This document shows, piece after piece, positions 10,240 through 22,120 of a DNA stretch of 64,000 bases; positions within the stretch are counted from its first letter, which is position 1; every line of letters starts with the position of its first letter. A program made the translations under genes and the position numbers. The notes under the pieces were generated by a model. The model ran no database searches, was not told the DNA's origin, and saw only the letters and a list, made by a program, of their open reading frames with translations. The DNA lies in NCBI RefSeq assembly GCF_030273125.1, contig NC_081517.1, forward strand, positions 19,952,703 through 20,016,702. The letters are read 5' to 3'. This stretch comes from Centropristis striata. Its lineage: Eukaryota > Chordata > Actinopteri > Perciformes > Serranidae.

Positions 10240-12171
10240 TTATTGGGACAGAGAGAAAGAGGGCCCCGGTGTATCGTGTCCCCCGACACATTGGGCCTAT
10301 AGCGGCATAACTAGGGGCTGGTCCAAGGCAGGCCTCGGCCAGCCCTAACTATAGGCTTTCTCAAAGAGGAAAGTTTTAAGTTTACTCTTGAATAAAGAGA
10401 GGGTGTCTGCCTCCCGAACTGAGACTGGGAGATGATTCCACAAGAGAGGAGCTTGATAACTGAAGGCTCTGGCTCCCAATCTAGTTTTAAGGACTTTAGG
10501 AACCACAAGTAACATAGAATTTTGGGAACGTAGTGCTCTAGAAGGGTAATATGGCATTATGAGGTCTTTAAGATATGATGGTGCCTGACCATTTAGAGCT
10601 TTGTAAGTAAGAAGAAGGATTTTGAACTCAATTCTGGATTTTACAGGGAGCCAGTGCAGCGAAGCTAGAACAGGAGAAATATGATCTCTTTTCTTGGTTC
10701 TTGTTAGTACACGAGCCGCAGCATTTTGGACTAACTGAAGAGTTTTAAGGGATTTATTGGAGCAGCCTGACAGTAAGGAATTACAGTAATCTAACCCTGA
10801 AGTAACAAAAGCATGAACTAATTTTTCTGCATCCTTTTGAGACAAGATGTGTCTAATTTTTGTAATATTACGTAGGTGAAAAAATGCAGTCCTTGAAGTT
10901 TGTTTTATATGGGAGTTAAATGACAGATCCTGATCAAAGATAACTCCGAGATTCCTTATGGTGGTATCGGAGGCCAGGGTAATGCCATCGATGCTAATTA
11001 AGTCTTTAGATAATGAGTTTCGGAGGTGTTCAGGTCCCAGTACAATCACTTCTGTTTTTTCCGAGTTTAACATTAGGAAGTTGTGGACCATCCAGGTTTT
11101 TATGTCTTTAAGGCATGCATTTAGTTTGGCTAGCTGATCAGTTTCACCTGGCTTGATTGATATATATAACTGAGTGTCATCAGCATAACAATGAAAGTTA
11201 ATTGAATGTTTTCTAATTATATTACCTAGAGGGAGCATATAAAGGGTGAATAAAATTGGTCCAAGCACAGAACCCTGTGGAACACCGTGGTCTACATCAG
11301 TGCGCACGGAGGATTCATTATTCACATGAACAAACTGGAAACGGTCTAATAAGTACGATTTAAACCAGCCCAGTGCCGTTCCTCTAATGCCAATTACATG
11401 TTCCAGTCTCTGTAATAGGATACGATGGTCAATTGTATCAAATGCAGCACTCAGATCTAGTAAGACAAGGACTGAGACAAGTCCATTATCAGAAGAAATT
11501 AAAAGGTCATTTGTAATTTTTACCAATGCTGTTTCTGTGCTATGATGAGTTCTAAATCCTGACTGGAAGTCCTCATATAGACTATTGTGTTGAAGAAAAT
11601 CACAAAGTTGATTTGCGACTGCTTTCTCCAGGACCTTAGAGAGGAAGGGGAGGTTAGATATTGGTCTATAGTTTGCTAAAACGCCAGGATCTAAATTAAC
11701 CTTTTTGAGAAGAGGTTTAATTACAGCTACTTTAAATGATTGTGGCACATAGCCTGTTAATAATGACAAGTTGATTGCATCTAAGAAAGAAGTACCCGTT
11801 AAAGGTAGAACCTCTTTAAGCAGCCTTGTTGGTATGGGGTCTAGGAGACAGGTTGACGGTTTCGATGAGGAAATCATTGAGGTTAGTTGTTGGAAAGTGA
11901 TGGGCGCGAAGCGATTTAAATATTTATCAGGGTTTGTACCCGTTTCTAAGGCTCCAGGGTTTAAGGATGCCTCAGTACCAGTTAATGGCAGGAGGTAGTG
12001 AATTTTATTTCTAATAGTTATAATTTTCTCATTGAAAAAGCTCATAAAATCATTACTAGTGAGGGCAATAGGAATACATGGTTCAATAGAGCTGTGACTC
12101 TCTGTCAGCCTGGCTACAGTGCTGAAAAGGAATCTTGGGTTCACTTCAAAGTAATAACATATCAAATCCAT
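10240..12171 (-). mobile_element. L2/CR1-clade LINE, 5' truncated, with 3' UTR
   Basis: Contains the reverse-transcriptase ORF (12171-10345) followed by a short 3' UTR including GCCGCTATAGGCCCAATG and TCGGGGGAC, resembling fish L2 3' ends. The endonuclease-coding half is absent: immediately upstream of the ATG at 12171 there is an in-frame stop. Confidence 0.85.
10345..12171 (-). CDS. L2/CR1-type LINE reverse transcriptase, 608 codons, open
   Basis: The protein carries the reverse-transcriptase blocks in order: FKVAVIKPLLKK and NYRPISNLPFLSKVLE near residues 165-200, GFRTHHSTETAL, LLDLSAAFDTIDH (motif A, about residue 250), GVPQGSVLGPILFTLY, FHCYADDTQLY (catalytic YADD), and the C-terminal LDYCNSLL, LVQNAAARVLTRTKKRDHI and SLHWLPVKSRIEFKILLL characteristic of CR1/L2 elements. 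RT synthesises cDNA from the element RNA at the target nick. The apurinic endonuclease domain is missing, so the copy is dead as an autonomous element. No frameshift is visible over 1.8 kb, indicating a young insertion. Confidence 0.92.
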   Translation of the reverse strand: MDLICYYFEVNPRFLFSTVARLTESHSSIEPCIPIALTSNDFMSFFNEKIITIRNKIHYLLPLTGTEASLNPGALETGTNPDKYLNRFAPITFQQLTSMISSSKPSTCLLDPIPTRLLKEVLPLTGTSFLDAINLSLLTGYVPQSFKVAVIKPLLKKVNLDPGVLANYRPISNLPFLSKVLEKAVANQLCDFLQHNSLYEDFQSGFRTHHSTETALVKITNDLLISSDNGLVSVLVLLDLSAAFDTIDHRILLQRLEHVIGIRGTALGWFKSYLLDRFQFVHVNNESSVRTDVDHGVPQGSVLGPILFTLYMLPLGNIIRKHSINFHCYADDTQLYISIKPGETDQLAKLNACLKDIKTWMVHNFLMLNSEKTEVIVLGPEHLRNSLSKDLISIDGITLASDTTIRNLGVIFDQDLSFNSHIKQTSRTAFFHLRNITKIRHILSQKDAEKLVHAFVTSGLDYCNSLLSGCSNKSLKTLQLVQNAAARVLTRTKKRDHISPVLASLHWLPVKSRIEFKILLLTYKALNGQAPSYLKDLIMPYYPSRALRSQNSMLLVVPKVLKTRLGARAFSYQAPLLWNHLPVSVREADTLSLFKSKLKTFLFEKAYS

Positions 12172-12780
12172 TCATGAAAAACTGCACATAACTTCTTCTG
12201 AACCTCTCATCAATTCTGTTTGTGTCATAAAGAAAAATAAAATTAAGACCAAAAAACTAGTCGTACAAGCCACTTAAGAACAAATGTTTGTGTGAGTGTT
12301 TCTTGCATGAGGCCTCATGTAAAGACTCATGTATAAAAAAAATCCCTCTCCATCATAAGTTTTGATCCATTAGAAGTGTGTGGCCGTGTCTGTTTCTGCA
12401 GAGACCCTGCCCTCTGCCTTTATGTTCTCTTTTCTTTTTGCTGGACGTTTCTGGGCGTCACCCTGTGGGCACAGAGCTACAAAAATAGCTGACACAGCAC
12501 AGACAAAATGCAAATATAGCGAAGCGAAATGCCAAGCGGACAAAGCTTGTTTCAAAGTGAATCTGGCATCGACTCGCCCACTTCTCTTATACAGTCTATG
12601 GTACAGATGTTGAAGTGGCATCAACATTTTTATCCAACTCCAAGCAAAAAAAAGATGTGGAGTTTTTTTAAAGAAACATACGTCTTCCTTTAGGTGCTGC
12701 ACTGCCATGAATTGGAATAAGACACCTTTGTTTATTAAAAAAAAAGAGTAAACTACAACATTTTCACCTGTCAAATTAAA
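12172..12780. other. non-coding stretch upstream of the L2 copy
   Basis: No gene is recognised. The phrase CTTATACAGTCTATGG near 12587 also occurs in similar form near 16205, and is a sequence seen at the ends of dispersed fish repeats. Confidence 0.4.
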
Positions 12781-13070
12781 CCCATGAGAAACTTATTTTA
12801 TATTATTTTTTATATTTTATATTTTATTTTACATTTTATTATTCATTGCCTCATTAACCGCTTATCCAAACTTGGGTTATTTTTATTTTATTTATATTTT
12901 AATATTCATTATTATCTTTAACCGCTTATCCGAACTTGGGTTATTTTTATTTATTTATTTTATTTTATTTATATTTCATTATTTATTATTATTCTCAACC
13001 GCATATCTGAACTCAGGTCGTGGGGGGGCTGGAGCCAATCCCAGCTGATTGTAATGAATAATAAATTAAT
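12781..13070. repeat. AT-rich array and repeat fragment (ACCGCTTATCC units)
   Basis: Three spaced copies of AACCGCTTATCC/AACCGCATATCT followed by GAACTTGGGTT or GAACTCAGGTC are embedded in ATTTT-rich simple sequence. The last copy continues into TGGAGCCAATCCCAGCTG, a phrase typical of a dispersed fish repeat. Confidence 0.65.
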
Positions 13071-14460
13071 TTTATAATACTTTATAATATTATTGATTTT
13101 TTTTATGCTTGACTTTAGTCATTTTATTGATGATAATATAGGTATTTAATGTGTTGGTTTGTTGATAAAATGACACCACTCAGTCATCTTGACTCCTGCA
13201 TCTTCTATTCACATCAAGGACCACAAAGAAAAAATGTATCATACTTTACTGTGTCATCCTTGACACTTGTCTGTGATTTAATATCAAATAAACTGAACTT
13301 AACTTTAACTTTTGTCCTCCTCCTCTTTCGCTCGCATGCTTGGATGAGAATTGAAATTGAAATTACTTTGCCTGCAGACGACAAGAACAATCAACGTTGT
13401 TGTTGATGGTCACGCTCACTCACAAGGTCAGTAATGCTGTAAACAGGAGTGTTGGAAGACATGGGACCGATGGTAATTTATAGGCACAGCTCTGACAAAC
13501 TCCTGTTTCCAGGAGGTAATGAGTAAACAGCAAGATTTAACATCTTTTACGGTGAGTAATGACTAATACATTACCGCAATATGGATGCCAAACTCAATAT
13601 TTTTCAATAAAACAAATACACAAAAACAAATGACGTCCGCCTGTTGTAACATGGTTTCATGTATTATTGTTTATTTTAGTCACACACATGCACAAGCTGT
13701 CCTCGTGCATGTGTCATGGGGCATTGTGGTTTGGGGGGGCGGGGAGTGGGTGATGCTGCGGGGACGATGCCCAGCGGCGAGCTCTTTCCCCCCGGGGAGG
13801 GCTGAGTGCCTCTCTCTCTCTCCTGCCTGGAGCTTCATCATTTATAGAAGAGACAAAATAAAACAAACACAACAAAACGGCGTGAAGTCTAAGAGCTGCG
13901 GCTCTCACATTTACAAGCTCTCACACATGGAGAGGGTAGCTGGAGATGCACACGGAGCAGAGTTTGTCCAACTCCTTGTTCCTGCCTCCCAGCATCCCTC
14001 AGCAAGCCGCAGTCAGGTGGAAACCCTCTATTAGAATAACAACAATGCTGCACACTGAGCATGTGTGCGTCAGACTGGATGTAACATTAATGGTGTGATT
14101 AGCCAGGTTATTAAAGCTAAATTTACTCTAAATGTTCTGCGTCTATTTCTGCACCTGGAAGTACCCTGATTAGCATACAGCTATTAGCATAAGCATAGCC
14201 TGGCAGAACTGTTATATGTGTGAGAGGAAGAGGGAGAGAGTGAAGGGGAGAGGAGAGGAGGTGAGGCAGGGACTAGTTGTCATCAGTCACGCATGACATC
14301 TCTCCACTGTGTGCTTATTTCAGATTTATAGCCTTCTACCAGGGAAGCCATGTTGCTTTTGTTGCTCAAACTGAGCTGACTGACAGAGACTGTGGTGTCA
14401 ATCAGACATCATCTGTCAGCCAGCAGAGTCCACCATCAGAGCCGTGAAAAGGAGCCGTTT
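13071..14460. other. non-coding stretch with a LINE-like 3' tail
   Basis: The piece ending AAATAAACTGAACTTAACTT (around 13285-13310) resembles a LINE 3' terminus. A GC-richer patch at 13730-14000 has short ORFs but no recognisable protein. Nothing else is supported. Confidence 0.4.
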
Positions 14461-15039
14461 ATCCTGGATATTAAAGGGGCACTCCTGTGATTTAGTAGAA
14501 CACTTCCATAAAGTTTAAAGACTCGCACGGCACAGATTAACAAAAAGGACGGTTAGAACGCAGCGGAGACAAGAGTTTAGTGCTTAACAAGAGTCAGGGT
14601 CCACACACGCTGTTTCCATAATGCGACTCAATGGACCCTCGCTGCCTGCTAAACGTCTTTCAAACTCCAAAGCCCGCTGTCTTTACCCAGGCTTTGTGTC
14701 TCAAGCTTTAGACAAGATAACCCAGGTCAAAAACGGTGATTCCTCAGAGTTAAAATAGAATTTTCGCCTTGTGGTTGTACGCCTCCGCAAACCAGTCAAG
14801 TTGTAGTTTACATCCTAATGAAGATTTTAAAGAAATTTAATCGAAGGTATTAAGTGTATTTTTTGGCGAAGCACAGATGGTTAACACACATCAACAACTC
14901 AGAAGATCTATGCAATAACTACAGCTTCAAGTTGGACACTACAAGATTAGTGTCACCACTTCAGTATGTGACCAAATATCCCCCGCTCTGTTGAGAGTAA
15001 TGTTGCCAGTATTTGCAGGACAGTATGATGTCACAGTGG

Positions 15040-15275
15040 AGCTGACCTTTGAATTTTTGGATTTAAAACGTCATTGCTTCAGCATCTTATTCTATCAGGG
15101 GTTTATGTGAAATGTTGTCATAATTAGCACATTCATTCTTGAGTTATGGCCAAAAATGGGTTTCTGAGGACACAGTGACCTTAACATTCAACCTCCAAAT
15201 TCTAATCAGTGCAAGTGGACGTTTATGCCACATTTGAAGAAGTCCTTGAAGGTGTACCTGGAATATTGGACTGCA
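15040..15275. repeat. dispersed fish repeat
   Basis: The wording GACACAGTGACCTTAACATTCAACCTCCAAATTCTAATCAG and AAGTGGACGTTTATGCCACA follows a very common non-coding interspersed repeat of teleosts (recognition from memory, degenerate copy). It has no coding content. Confidence 0.5.
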
Positions 15276-15808
15276 GTCGCAAGCTACAGGACACTGTTTC
15301 AGTAATGTTGTCACTTTTTCAGTAACAAGTAGTGCAAGGAATTAGAATTTCTTGTTTTTTGTCAGTGGACAAAAAGGTCCACTAATGTTATTCTGACAGG
15401 AGCTCATGTGTGGAGATTAGATTAACTCTACAAAACGCTTCCTGTAACACCAAACAACAATCAGATAAAGTAGGCAACTAGCTGGGTAACACTGTGGAAC
15501 ATTCAGCATACTACACCACTGCTATTTTCAGCCATAGTGTAGTATAAGGAGCATATTTTAATACTCTATCATAATATCTTTACTTTAGATTTCAGGGGCA
15601 ACATATTTCAGCAGAGAAATGCCCCCAATCAAAAATGCGCCCACACATGCCCATAACCGCTAAGCAGCACATTTGATTGGTCGCACTTTTCGACACAACA
15701 CCAGTGTTTAAAACCACGTTTTCAAACAGATTCAAAGCTTCAAGCTAGCTAGCCGTCAAGAGTCCTGAGAAATATCTGTAACAAGAATTTGTCCTGGTTT
15801 TAAACATT

Positions 15809-16127
15809 GGTAAATGGTAAATGGACCTGCACTTATATAGCGCTTTTCTAGTCGCTTTGCGACCACTCAAAGCGCTTTACACTACAGACTGCGCTCATTC
15901 ACCCTTTCACACACACATTCATACTGGTGGCAGAGACTACTCTAAACGGTGCCACCTGCCACCATTGGGAATTCATTCACAAACTGATGAACGCAGCATC
16001 GGGAGCAATTTGGGGTTCAGTATCTTGCTCAAAGATAATTCGACATGTAGGCTGCGACGGCCAGGGATCGAACCACCGACCCTTCTGTTGAGGGCCAACC
16101 AACTCTACCAACTGAGCCACAGCCGAA
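15809..16127 (-). mobile_element. tRNA-derived SINE, copy A
   Basis: On the minus strand it starts GGCTGTGGCTCAGTTGGTAG (RNA polymerase III A box TGGCTCAGTTGG) followed by a B box GGTTCGATCCC near 16075-16065, then a body and a tail TATATAAGTGCAGGTCCATT. Both promoter boxes match consensus. The same element lies inverted at 16711-17012. Confidence 0.85.
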
Positions 16128-16710
16128 ATTCATGTTTCACCACAAGTCGCTGCCGAACCCCCAAGAAAAAAACAACAACCTTAAAACAGGAGGCATCTTA
16201 TCTTATTTTATACAGTCTATGATTTTACCGTTAGCCTGCTGCCGCACTTTTCTGGACACCATGGTCGCTTCCGGAGTCAGAGTTAATGGGGAAACAGGAC
16301 TGTAAAATCCTCCTGGTTCACCTGAGAGCACCTGTGTGGAACATTTTGCCTTCCCACTGAGTTACGGTATGTAAACAATGACCAGTAAACCTTCTCTTTA
16401 TACATTCATGCCGGTAAAACTTGTCGGCGTTGAGCGTTTACCGGGTTTGTAACGGTGCATTGAGGAACTCAAGTTTTTGTCATAAAGTACCTTTCCTTTC
16501 CTTTTTTTATTGTCATTTTTTTGCCAGTTTACTTGTGAGATAAGTTATTATCATTTTAAATAAATTATTTAAATTTTCCATTATGGCCTCAGTATAGTAC
16601 TACATTTTTCAAAAAAAATTGTCTGTTATATCACACTTTATACCATGTAACCTATCTTTCTGAAGAAGGATTTAAAAAATGAAGATTACAGTTACAAACC
16701 AATTATTTAG

Positions 16711-17012
16711 GGCAGCTTTGGCTAAGTTGGTAGAGTGGGTTGCCCCCCAACTGAAGATCCGATCCCTGACCGTCGCAGCCTACATGTGGAATTATCCTTG
16801 AGCAAGATACTGAACCCCAAATTGCTCCCGATGCTGCGTTCATCTGTGTGTGAATGAATTCCCAATGGTGGCAGGTGGCACTGTTTAGGGTAGTCTCTGC
16901 CACCAGTATGAATGTGTGTGTGAAAGGGTGAATGAGCGCAGTCTGTAGTGTAAAACGCTTTGAGTGGTCGCAAAGTGACTAGAAAAGCGCTATATAAGTG
17001 CAGGTCCATTAC
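16711..17012 (+). mobile_element. tRNA-derived SINE, copy B (inverted relative to copy A)
   Basis: Starts GGCAGCTTTGGCTAAGTTGG (A box) with a decayed B box (AGATCCGATCCCT), the same body (TGCTCCCGATGCTGCGTTCA, GTAAAACGCTTTGAGTGGTC) and tail. The two copies are about 580 bp apart in opposite orientation. Confidence 0.85.
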
Positions 17013-17017
17013 CATGG

Positions 17018-18040
17018 TAATTGGCATTCTAAAAATGGCATAACCTTCAATTCTGACAAAAAGAAAGAGTATAAATTGAAAATCTATTCAGAATTGGGAC
17101 ATTAAAATCAAACTGTGGATTTTGAAAGTTGTGACACCCCTAATAATTAAAAAATTATACCAGTTTTCAAAAAGAAACTTACCAGACCTCTGTATTAGAG
17201 GGTGAAACATGGTGACCCATCCCGTTTCCGTGCTGAGACACAAAATGCTTTAACTAAAACATAACAAACACATCAGCCAGAAGTTTTTGGAGGGCTGGAT
17301 ATATATTTATTCATATATAATAACTGTCCAACCCCCCAGTAAGAGCACCGAGCTTTGAAGCCAATTTTCGTAGTGGCCAAGTGGTGGGATTACAGTTTCC
17401 AGGTCTGTCAAGTGATACCATTACTTTTTACCTCAGACTTACATTTGGAAAGAGATAAATTGGATTAGATACATTTTTGTCAAAACATCAATCATTTTTG
17501 TCAAAACATCAATCATAACCCTATAATAATGACTCTTTTTACTATCAGAATTTGATTAATTTGGTGTGATAACATTTGAAAAAAAACTGAATGATTAAAC
17601 TACTACTACTACTACTACATGCAACAACTTATTTAACCAATAACATGCTAAAATATATTTTTCTTCAATGTGCAGTACTCTCAGGAAAACAAACAACACA
17701 ATAGTATATATTAATAATAATGCCAAATAGCAGAAATGTATGTATATTATGTGTATAGAATGTATGTATATGTCTTATTTTTTATATATTCTTATTTTTA
17801 TTCTTTTCTTATATCTACGTGTCTATATATCTTGAGCTGCTGTGACAACCAAATTTCCCCACTGCAATATAAATAAAGTCATATCTTTTCATATTCAAAT
17901 CCATATTTTTTTAAAATTTCTTCTTCATTATTGGTTTCTTATTTTTGCAGGGATTTTATCCATGCTTGTTCTGTCAAAGCACTTGGTGAACACTGTTTTT
18001 AAAGGTGCTATATAAATAAAGGTATTATTATTATTATTAT
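17018..18040. other. non-coding stretch with LINE/SINE 3' ends
   Basis: GCTGCTGTGACAACCAAATT followed by AATATAAATAAAGTC (17836-17885) looks like a LINE 3' end. GGTGCTATATAAATAAAGG plus an ATT array (18005-18040) looks like a SINE tail. No gene is seen. Confidence 0.5.
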
Positions 18041-19754
18041 ATCTTATCTTAAATGTAGGCATCAGATTTTGAAAAAGGCTGGTTCTGCTGCATTGTTGGA
18101 TGGATGGATGGATTGATGGATGGATAGATAGATGAGCAACAAGTGGCTTAAAAACCCTAAACCTGAAATTTTGTATAAAGCTGTTCTGTCAATCACACAT
18201 CATGTGTCAGCCTGCAGGAAGTCCACCATCAGAGCTGTAAAATGAGCCGCTCCGTCCCGACTCCAGCGGCCAGAACAAAATTTCTTCTTAGACTATGTAT
18301 CAGCACTGAAAGCAAATCAAAACTGCCCGTCCCTCCCACCCTGCCTCCTACTGCTGGATGGATGACTTTGATGGTAAAACGCTGTCAATCGCCATCAAAT
18401 CAATATGATCGTGGACTTCCGCAACACACATGCTTGATGCTTGAACGTCAACATGTGGTGAAAGAACTGAAACTGTTTTTTTCCTTTTTCCTCAAGCTCA
18501 AGATATCCAGGGAAAATATGAAAACATTTTCATGGAGAAACACACACACACACACAAAGTGAGTGGTGACCGCTGGAGGCTGAGAATAGATGTTCCAAGT
18601 TGGATGCAGTTGATGTAACTATTATTTCTCCTCTCTTTCTGCTCTACTCTCCCCTGGTTCATGTTACACCTATCTCGTCTTCTCCCTCCTCCTCCTCTGC
18701 TGCTGCTGCTCTCTCATTTCTCTCTATTCATCTCCTCTCTCTATCTATCGCTCTTCTTCCTCCCCTTTCCTCTCCTCTGACTAGGCTCAACTCACTCCAG
18801 TATTTTTAGTATTTGTGAGTAGGCGTCGCCAGGTCCTTATGAATTTTCATGGGTTTGTTTAGTGTGTAGGCTGACACGCTGCTCTCCCTCTCTCTCTCTC
18901 TCTTCTTCTTCTTTCCATCTATCTATCCAGCTCTTCTCACACGTACAATCACAACAGTTTAAGAACACAAGTGTACATGCAAACACACACACGTGTTAAG
19001 TGTGTAGGCTGATTGCTGGTTAATGAGGATGTTTGAAGTCTTGGGAAGAGCCAACAGCCTACACCGGGCCTGTCAAAGTCAGCGCTATCACCCTTATCGT
19101 CCTCCATCATCCTCTGCTCCGTCTCTTCTCTCTGACTTCTGCCTGTTTTCCTCCTGACTCCTCTGCAGCCGCGGGGTTGCTCGGCCGCAGACTTTCTTAA
19201 TCCAGGGAATTAATTACCTTAATTTATCTGCTTAATCTCACACCCCTACGTGTGTGTAGCGCTGGGATTACACACATGCATGTATGTATGAGTGTTGTAT
19301 GTTGCTTCAGGGGTACATTGAACATGTATTCAGCTGCTGTGCGTTGCAGTAATTACATTACCAGCCTGACATGTGCTCAATTCTATTAATTAAATAAGAG
19401 GCCGAGGCTTGAGTATGAGTGTGTGTTGTTACTCTGTCCATTAGATACAACCATATGGATCACGTCAGGACGAATTATGCCGCTGTGGTCCTCACACTCT
19501 GTCTCGGAGGAAGCAATACATGCATATGCACCTAAATCACACAACGCATACATATAGATCTGTGTCGAGGCTCTGTATTGCACTGTGATGATTTCCATGC
19601 GAGTCATTTCAAAGAAAGTCTGGATGGCTGCAGCGGGACTCCACGTTTTCTTTGTTCTCCTCTCTCCTCCTTCCTCCTGCTCCTCTGACTGCAGCTGGTC
19701 TATGGCTTGTGACAGATCCTCCAGCCTCGGTGTGTGCTGATTTGCACCATGCAT

Positions 19755-19756
<2 letters not shown>
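18041..19756. other. non-coding stretch
   Basis: A GGAT microsatellite-like patch lies near 18098-18132 and pyrimidine-rich tracts (CTCTCT) at 18690-18780 and 18880-18910. A GC-rich segment flips abruptly to TAATTA-rich sequence at 19190-19245. No ORF has a recognisable product. Confidence 0.4.

Positions 19757-19810
<54 letters not shown>
19757..19810. repeat. (GT)n microsatellite
   Basis: 27 uninterrupted GT units. The ORF across it is a repeat artefact. Confidence 0.95.
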
Positions 19811-19820
<10 letters not shown>

Positions 19821-19988
19821 TTGTCTATGTGCTCCTCTCTGCTCCCCTCTCCTGTCCCACTTCAGCCCAGATTAGAGCGTCCGTCTCCTGAGGGAGACAA
19901 AAATATAAAAATAAAGCTTTTTACCAGAACACTGATCTAAACACACATACACACACATATATATATAAATATATATATACACGTATTG

Positions 19989-20010
19989 CACACACACACA
20001 CACACACACA
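19989..20010. repeat. (CA)n microsatellite
   Basis: About 11 CA units, preceded by a TATATA-rich patch. Confidence 0.9.
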
Positions 20011-20140
20011 CGCACACACATGCACGCACTCACACACTCATGCTAAGGGTGCATTATAAAAGCCTTTGGAGAGTGGGGTAGAGAGAGCCCTTTTGCTGCA
20101 GAATCCCAAAAAGCCCTTTTAGTCGTCAGCAGACTGCAAA

Positions 20141-20156
20141 GATAGATAGATAGATA

Positions 20157-20219
<63 letters not shown>

Positions 20220-20235
20220 AGATAGATAGATAGAT
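20141..20235. repeat. compound GATA/GATT tetranucleotide microsatellite
   Basis: GATA units, then about 16 GATT units, then GATA again. The compound structure is symmetrical (GATA-GATT-GATA). Confidence 0.95.
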
Positions 20236-20394
20236 ACATACTTTCTAACAAACCCCACTTTAGAAATTGTTTATAGATTGTATTACATGTCGTTATAGAT
20301 CAGTAATAAGTAAAAAAAAACTTGCCTGCACAAGCCTGAGACTGTTAATGTGGAAGCTTCCATTTCCAAACTCTCACACAAACTTGTGCAGTAT

Positions 20395-20540
20395 AGTCTC
20401 GTATAGCCAGACTTATCTCCACAGCGCTGTGTCAGCACTATCATTCTGCTATAGGGGGAAAACACTCCGGCTTGTTTGCATTTCTTTAAACCAAAGACTG
20501 TCATCTTGGGCGATGCTAAATTCAGGTTGCAGAGATGGTG
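20395..20540. repeat. dispersed repeat related to the one at 39508
   Basis: TAGCCAGACTTATCTCCACA, CTGTGTCAGCACT, GGCTTGTTTGCATTTCTTTAAA and CATCTTGGGC appear in the same order as at 39500-39640. It is a non-coding family copy. Confidence 0.7.
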
Positions 20541-21089
20541 TCCATGAAAAACAGATAGTGGAGATTGCAGAAGAGGAAGAGAATGATATAGGCTTATCCC
20601 AACAATCTACATCTGGTAAGTCAGACTGTGTTCAGTATGATCCAAGTCTCATTTAATCGTATACTCACTACTTCGCAGCATTTTTGATAAAACCTCACCT
20701 TTTAAAACACTTAAGCATAAACGGCTTGTGCAGGTGCGCTGTGTGTGAGATGGTAGTACATAATTTGTAAGGTGTTCAATATAGTTTTGCTGTTGTTAAA
20801 CATGGCCTCCATTGAGTGCTATTCATCAAGATGTTTCTATTTTTGGATTCTCCATTCACCATGGATGCCTGCAAGAAAAACTAAAAAATTCTTTACAAAT
20901 TCAAGGTAACATGGGGGAAATAATTGATATACAAATTATTATTTTGTGGGTGAAGTATTCCTTTAAAACAACGTTTGGGTTGCCAATTGAAACGTGAAAA
21001 AATACCGTAGCAGCTGTTAATCCATTAATTTCATTTCTTTAGCTAGCTCTTTAATAGCCCAGTCAGTGCCTTGGTGTTGTGGGAAATCA

Positions 21090-21425
21090 TACAGAAATGT
21101 TTAAAATACATTTTGGATGATGGCGCTAGAAGGAAAGTTTACAAAAGTGCCAAAGTTTTTACAATTTATCTTGAAGAACACAAGTTTGGTACCAAATTTT
21201 ATGGTAATCGATTTAATTAGTGGTTTTTACTCAAAACCACAAATGTTAACCTCATGTTGGTGAAAGAGGGAAAGTCAGGAGTTTACCAAAGTCATTAGGA
21301 TTCATCTTCTGGGGAACATGAATATCTGCATAAATGTTTATGGCAATCTATCAAAAGGTATTAAGATATTTCAGACCCACTCACTTCACCACCCCTATCA
21401 TGCTCCTAGCCGAGCATCCGGACCA
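21090..21425. repeat. dispersed fish repeat fragment
   Basis: AAGTCATTAGGATTCATCTTCTGGGGAACATGAATATCTG and the following ATGGCAATCTATCAAAAGG then AGATATTTCAGACC match the wording of a very common teleost interspersed repeat; degenerate and non-coding. Confidence 0.5.
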
Positions 21426-21954
21426 AAATACTTCCATTAACAACTTATTAACTTCAGACATGATGGCTTATTATAAAGTGAGGAACCTCTGACTCACAGA
21501 CTTTCTAATGAGCCATTAAGTTTACAGTTACGTTGTCATTAATTAAGGCAACCCAAAAGTTGAGAGTTAATTTCCTTGAACCTTAGAAATACTCGTCCGA
21601 TCTAACAAACTTAAAGTCATGGTCTGCTGTGTATCCTCCTACGTTACTTGCTTTATCTTTTCTATAAATTAATCATCTTTAATTACAGCTTTGACAGGCT
21701 AACCACTTCTTTGGAAAGAGCTGCAGAGCATCCTTAATAACTTATGAGAAACTTTCTAATGAGCCTCAAGGTCGACTCTATGGACTGTTGGTATAGGGGC
21801 GCCTGTTTCATATGGCACAATATATATATTGGTGAGGCTCTAATCATGCCACAATCGCTGGATCCATTTGTGATTATAGAAACAAGACAGACCATCAGTG
21901 CTGAGGAAACATCTGGCTAATGAGACTAGGTCTGCTTTTTCAAATGTTAATCGT

Positions 21955-22120
21955 TTAACATTTTTGGCAAATACACCTACTCGCCTTCCTGCAGAGAGAT
22001 CGATGAGATGACTGATACCAGTCTCACAATGTCAATACAGTTAATATAAAGCTACTGCTAACAGATCATTATCTTCGCTTAGCATTAAGACTAGACACAG
22101 CTAGTCAGGCATTGTGGAAC
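21955..22120 (+). repeat. dispersed repeat, plus copy (relative at 39835-39990 on minus)
   Basis: GGCAAATACACCTACTCGCC, GATGAGATGACTGATACCAG and CTTAGCATTAAGACTAGACA follow a known fish MITE-like sequence. The reverse-orientation relative at 39835-39990 has GAGTGGTATCAGTCTTTTCA. Confidence 0.55.

Noticed and set aside
13585..14034. 149-codon ORF in a GC-richer patch, and its 64-codon antisense ORF with a signal-peptide-like start
   Set aside because: No recognisable domain, no splice context, no similarity to any family I know.
15809..16127. A functional tRNA gene
   Set aside because: A and B boxes are present, but the body and tail are those of a SINE and a second inverted copy exists nearby.
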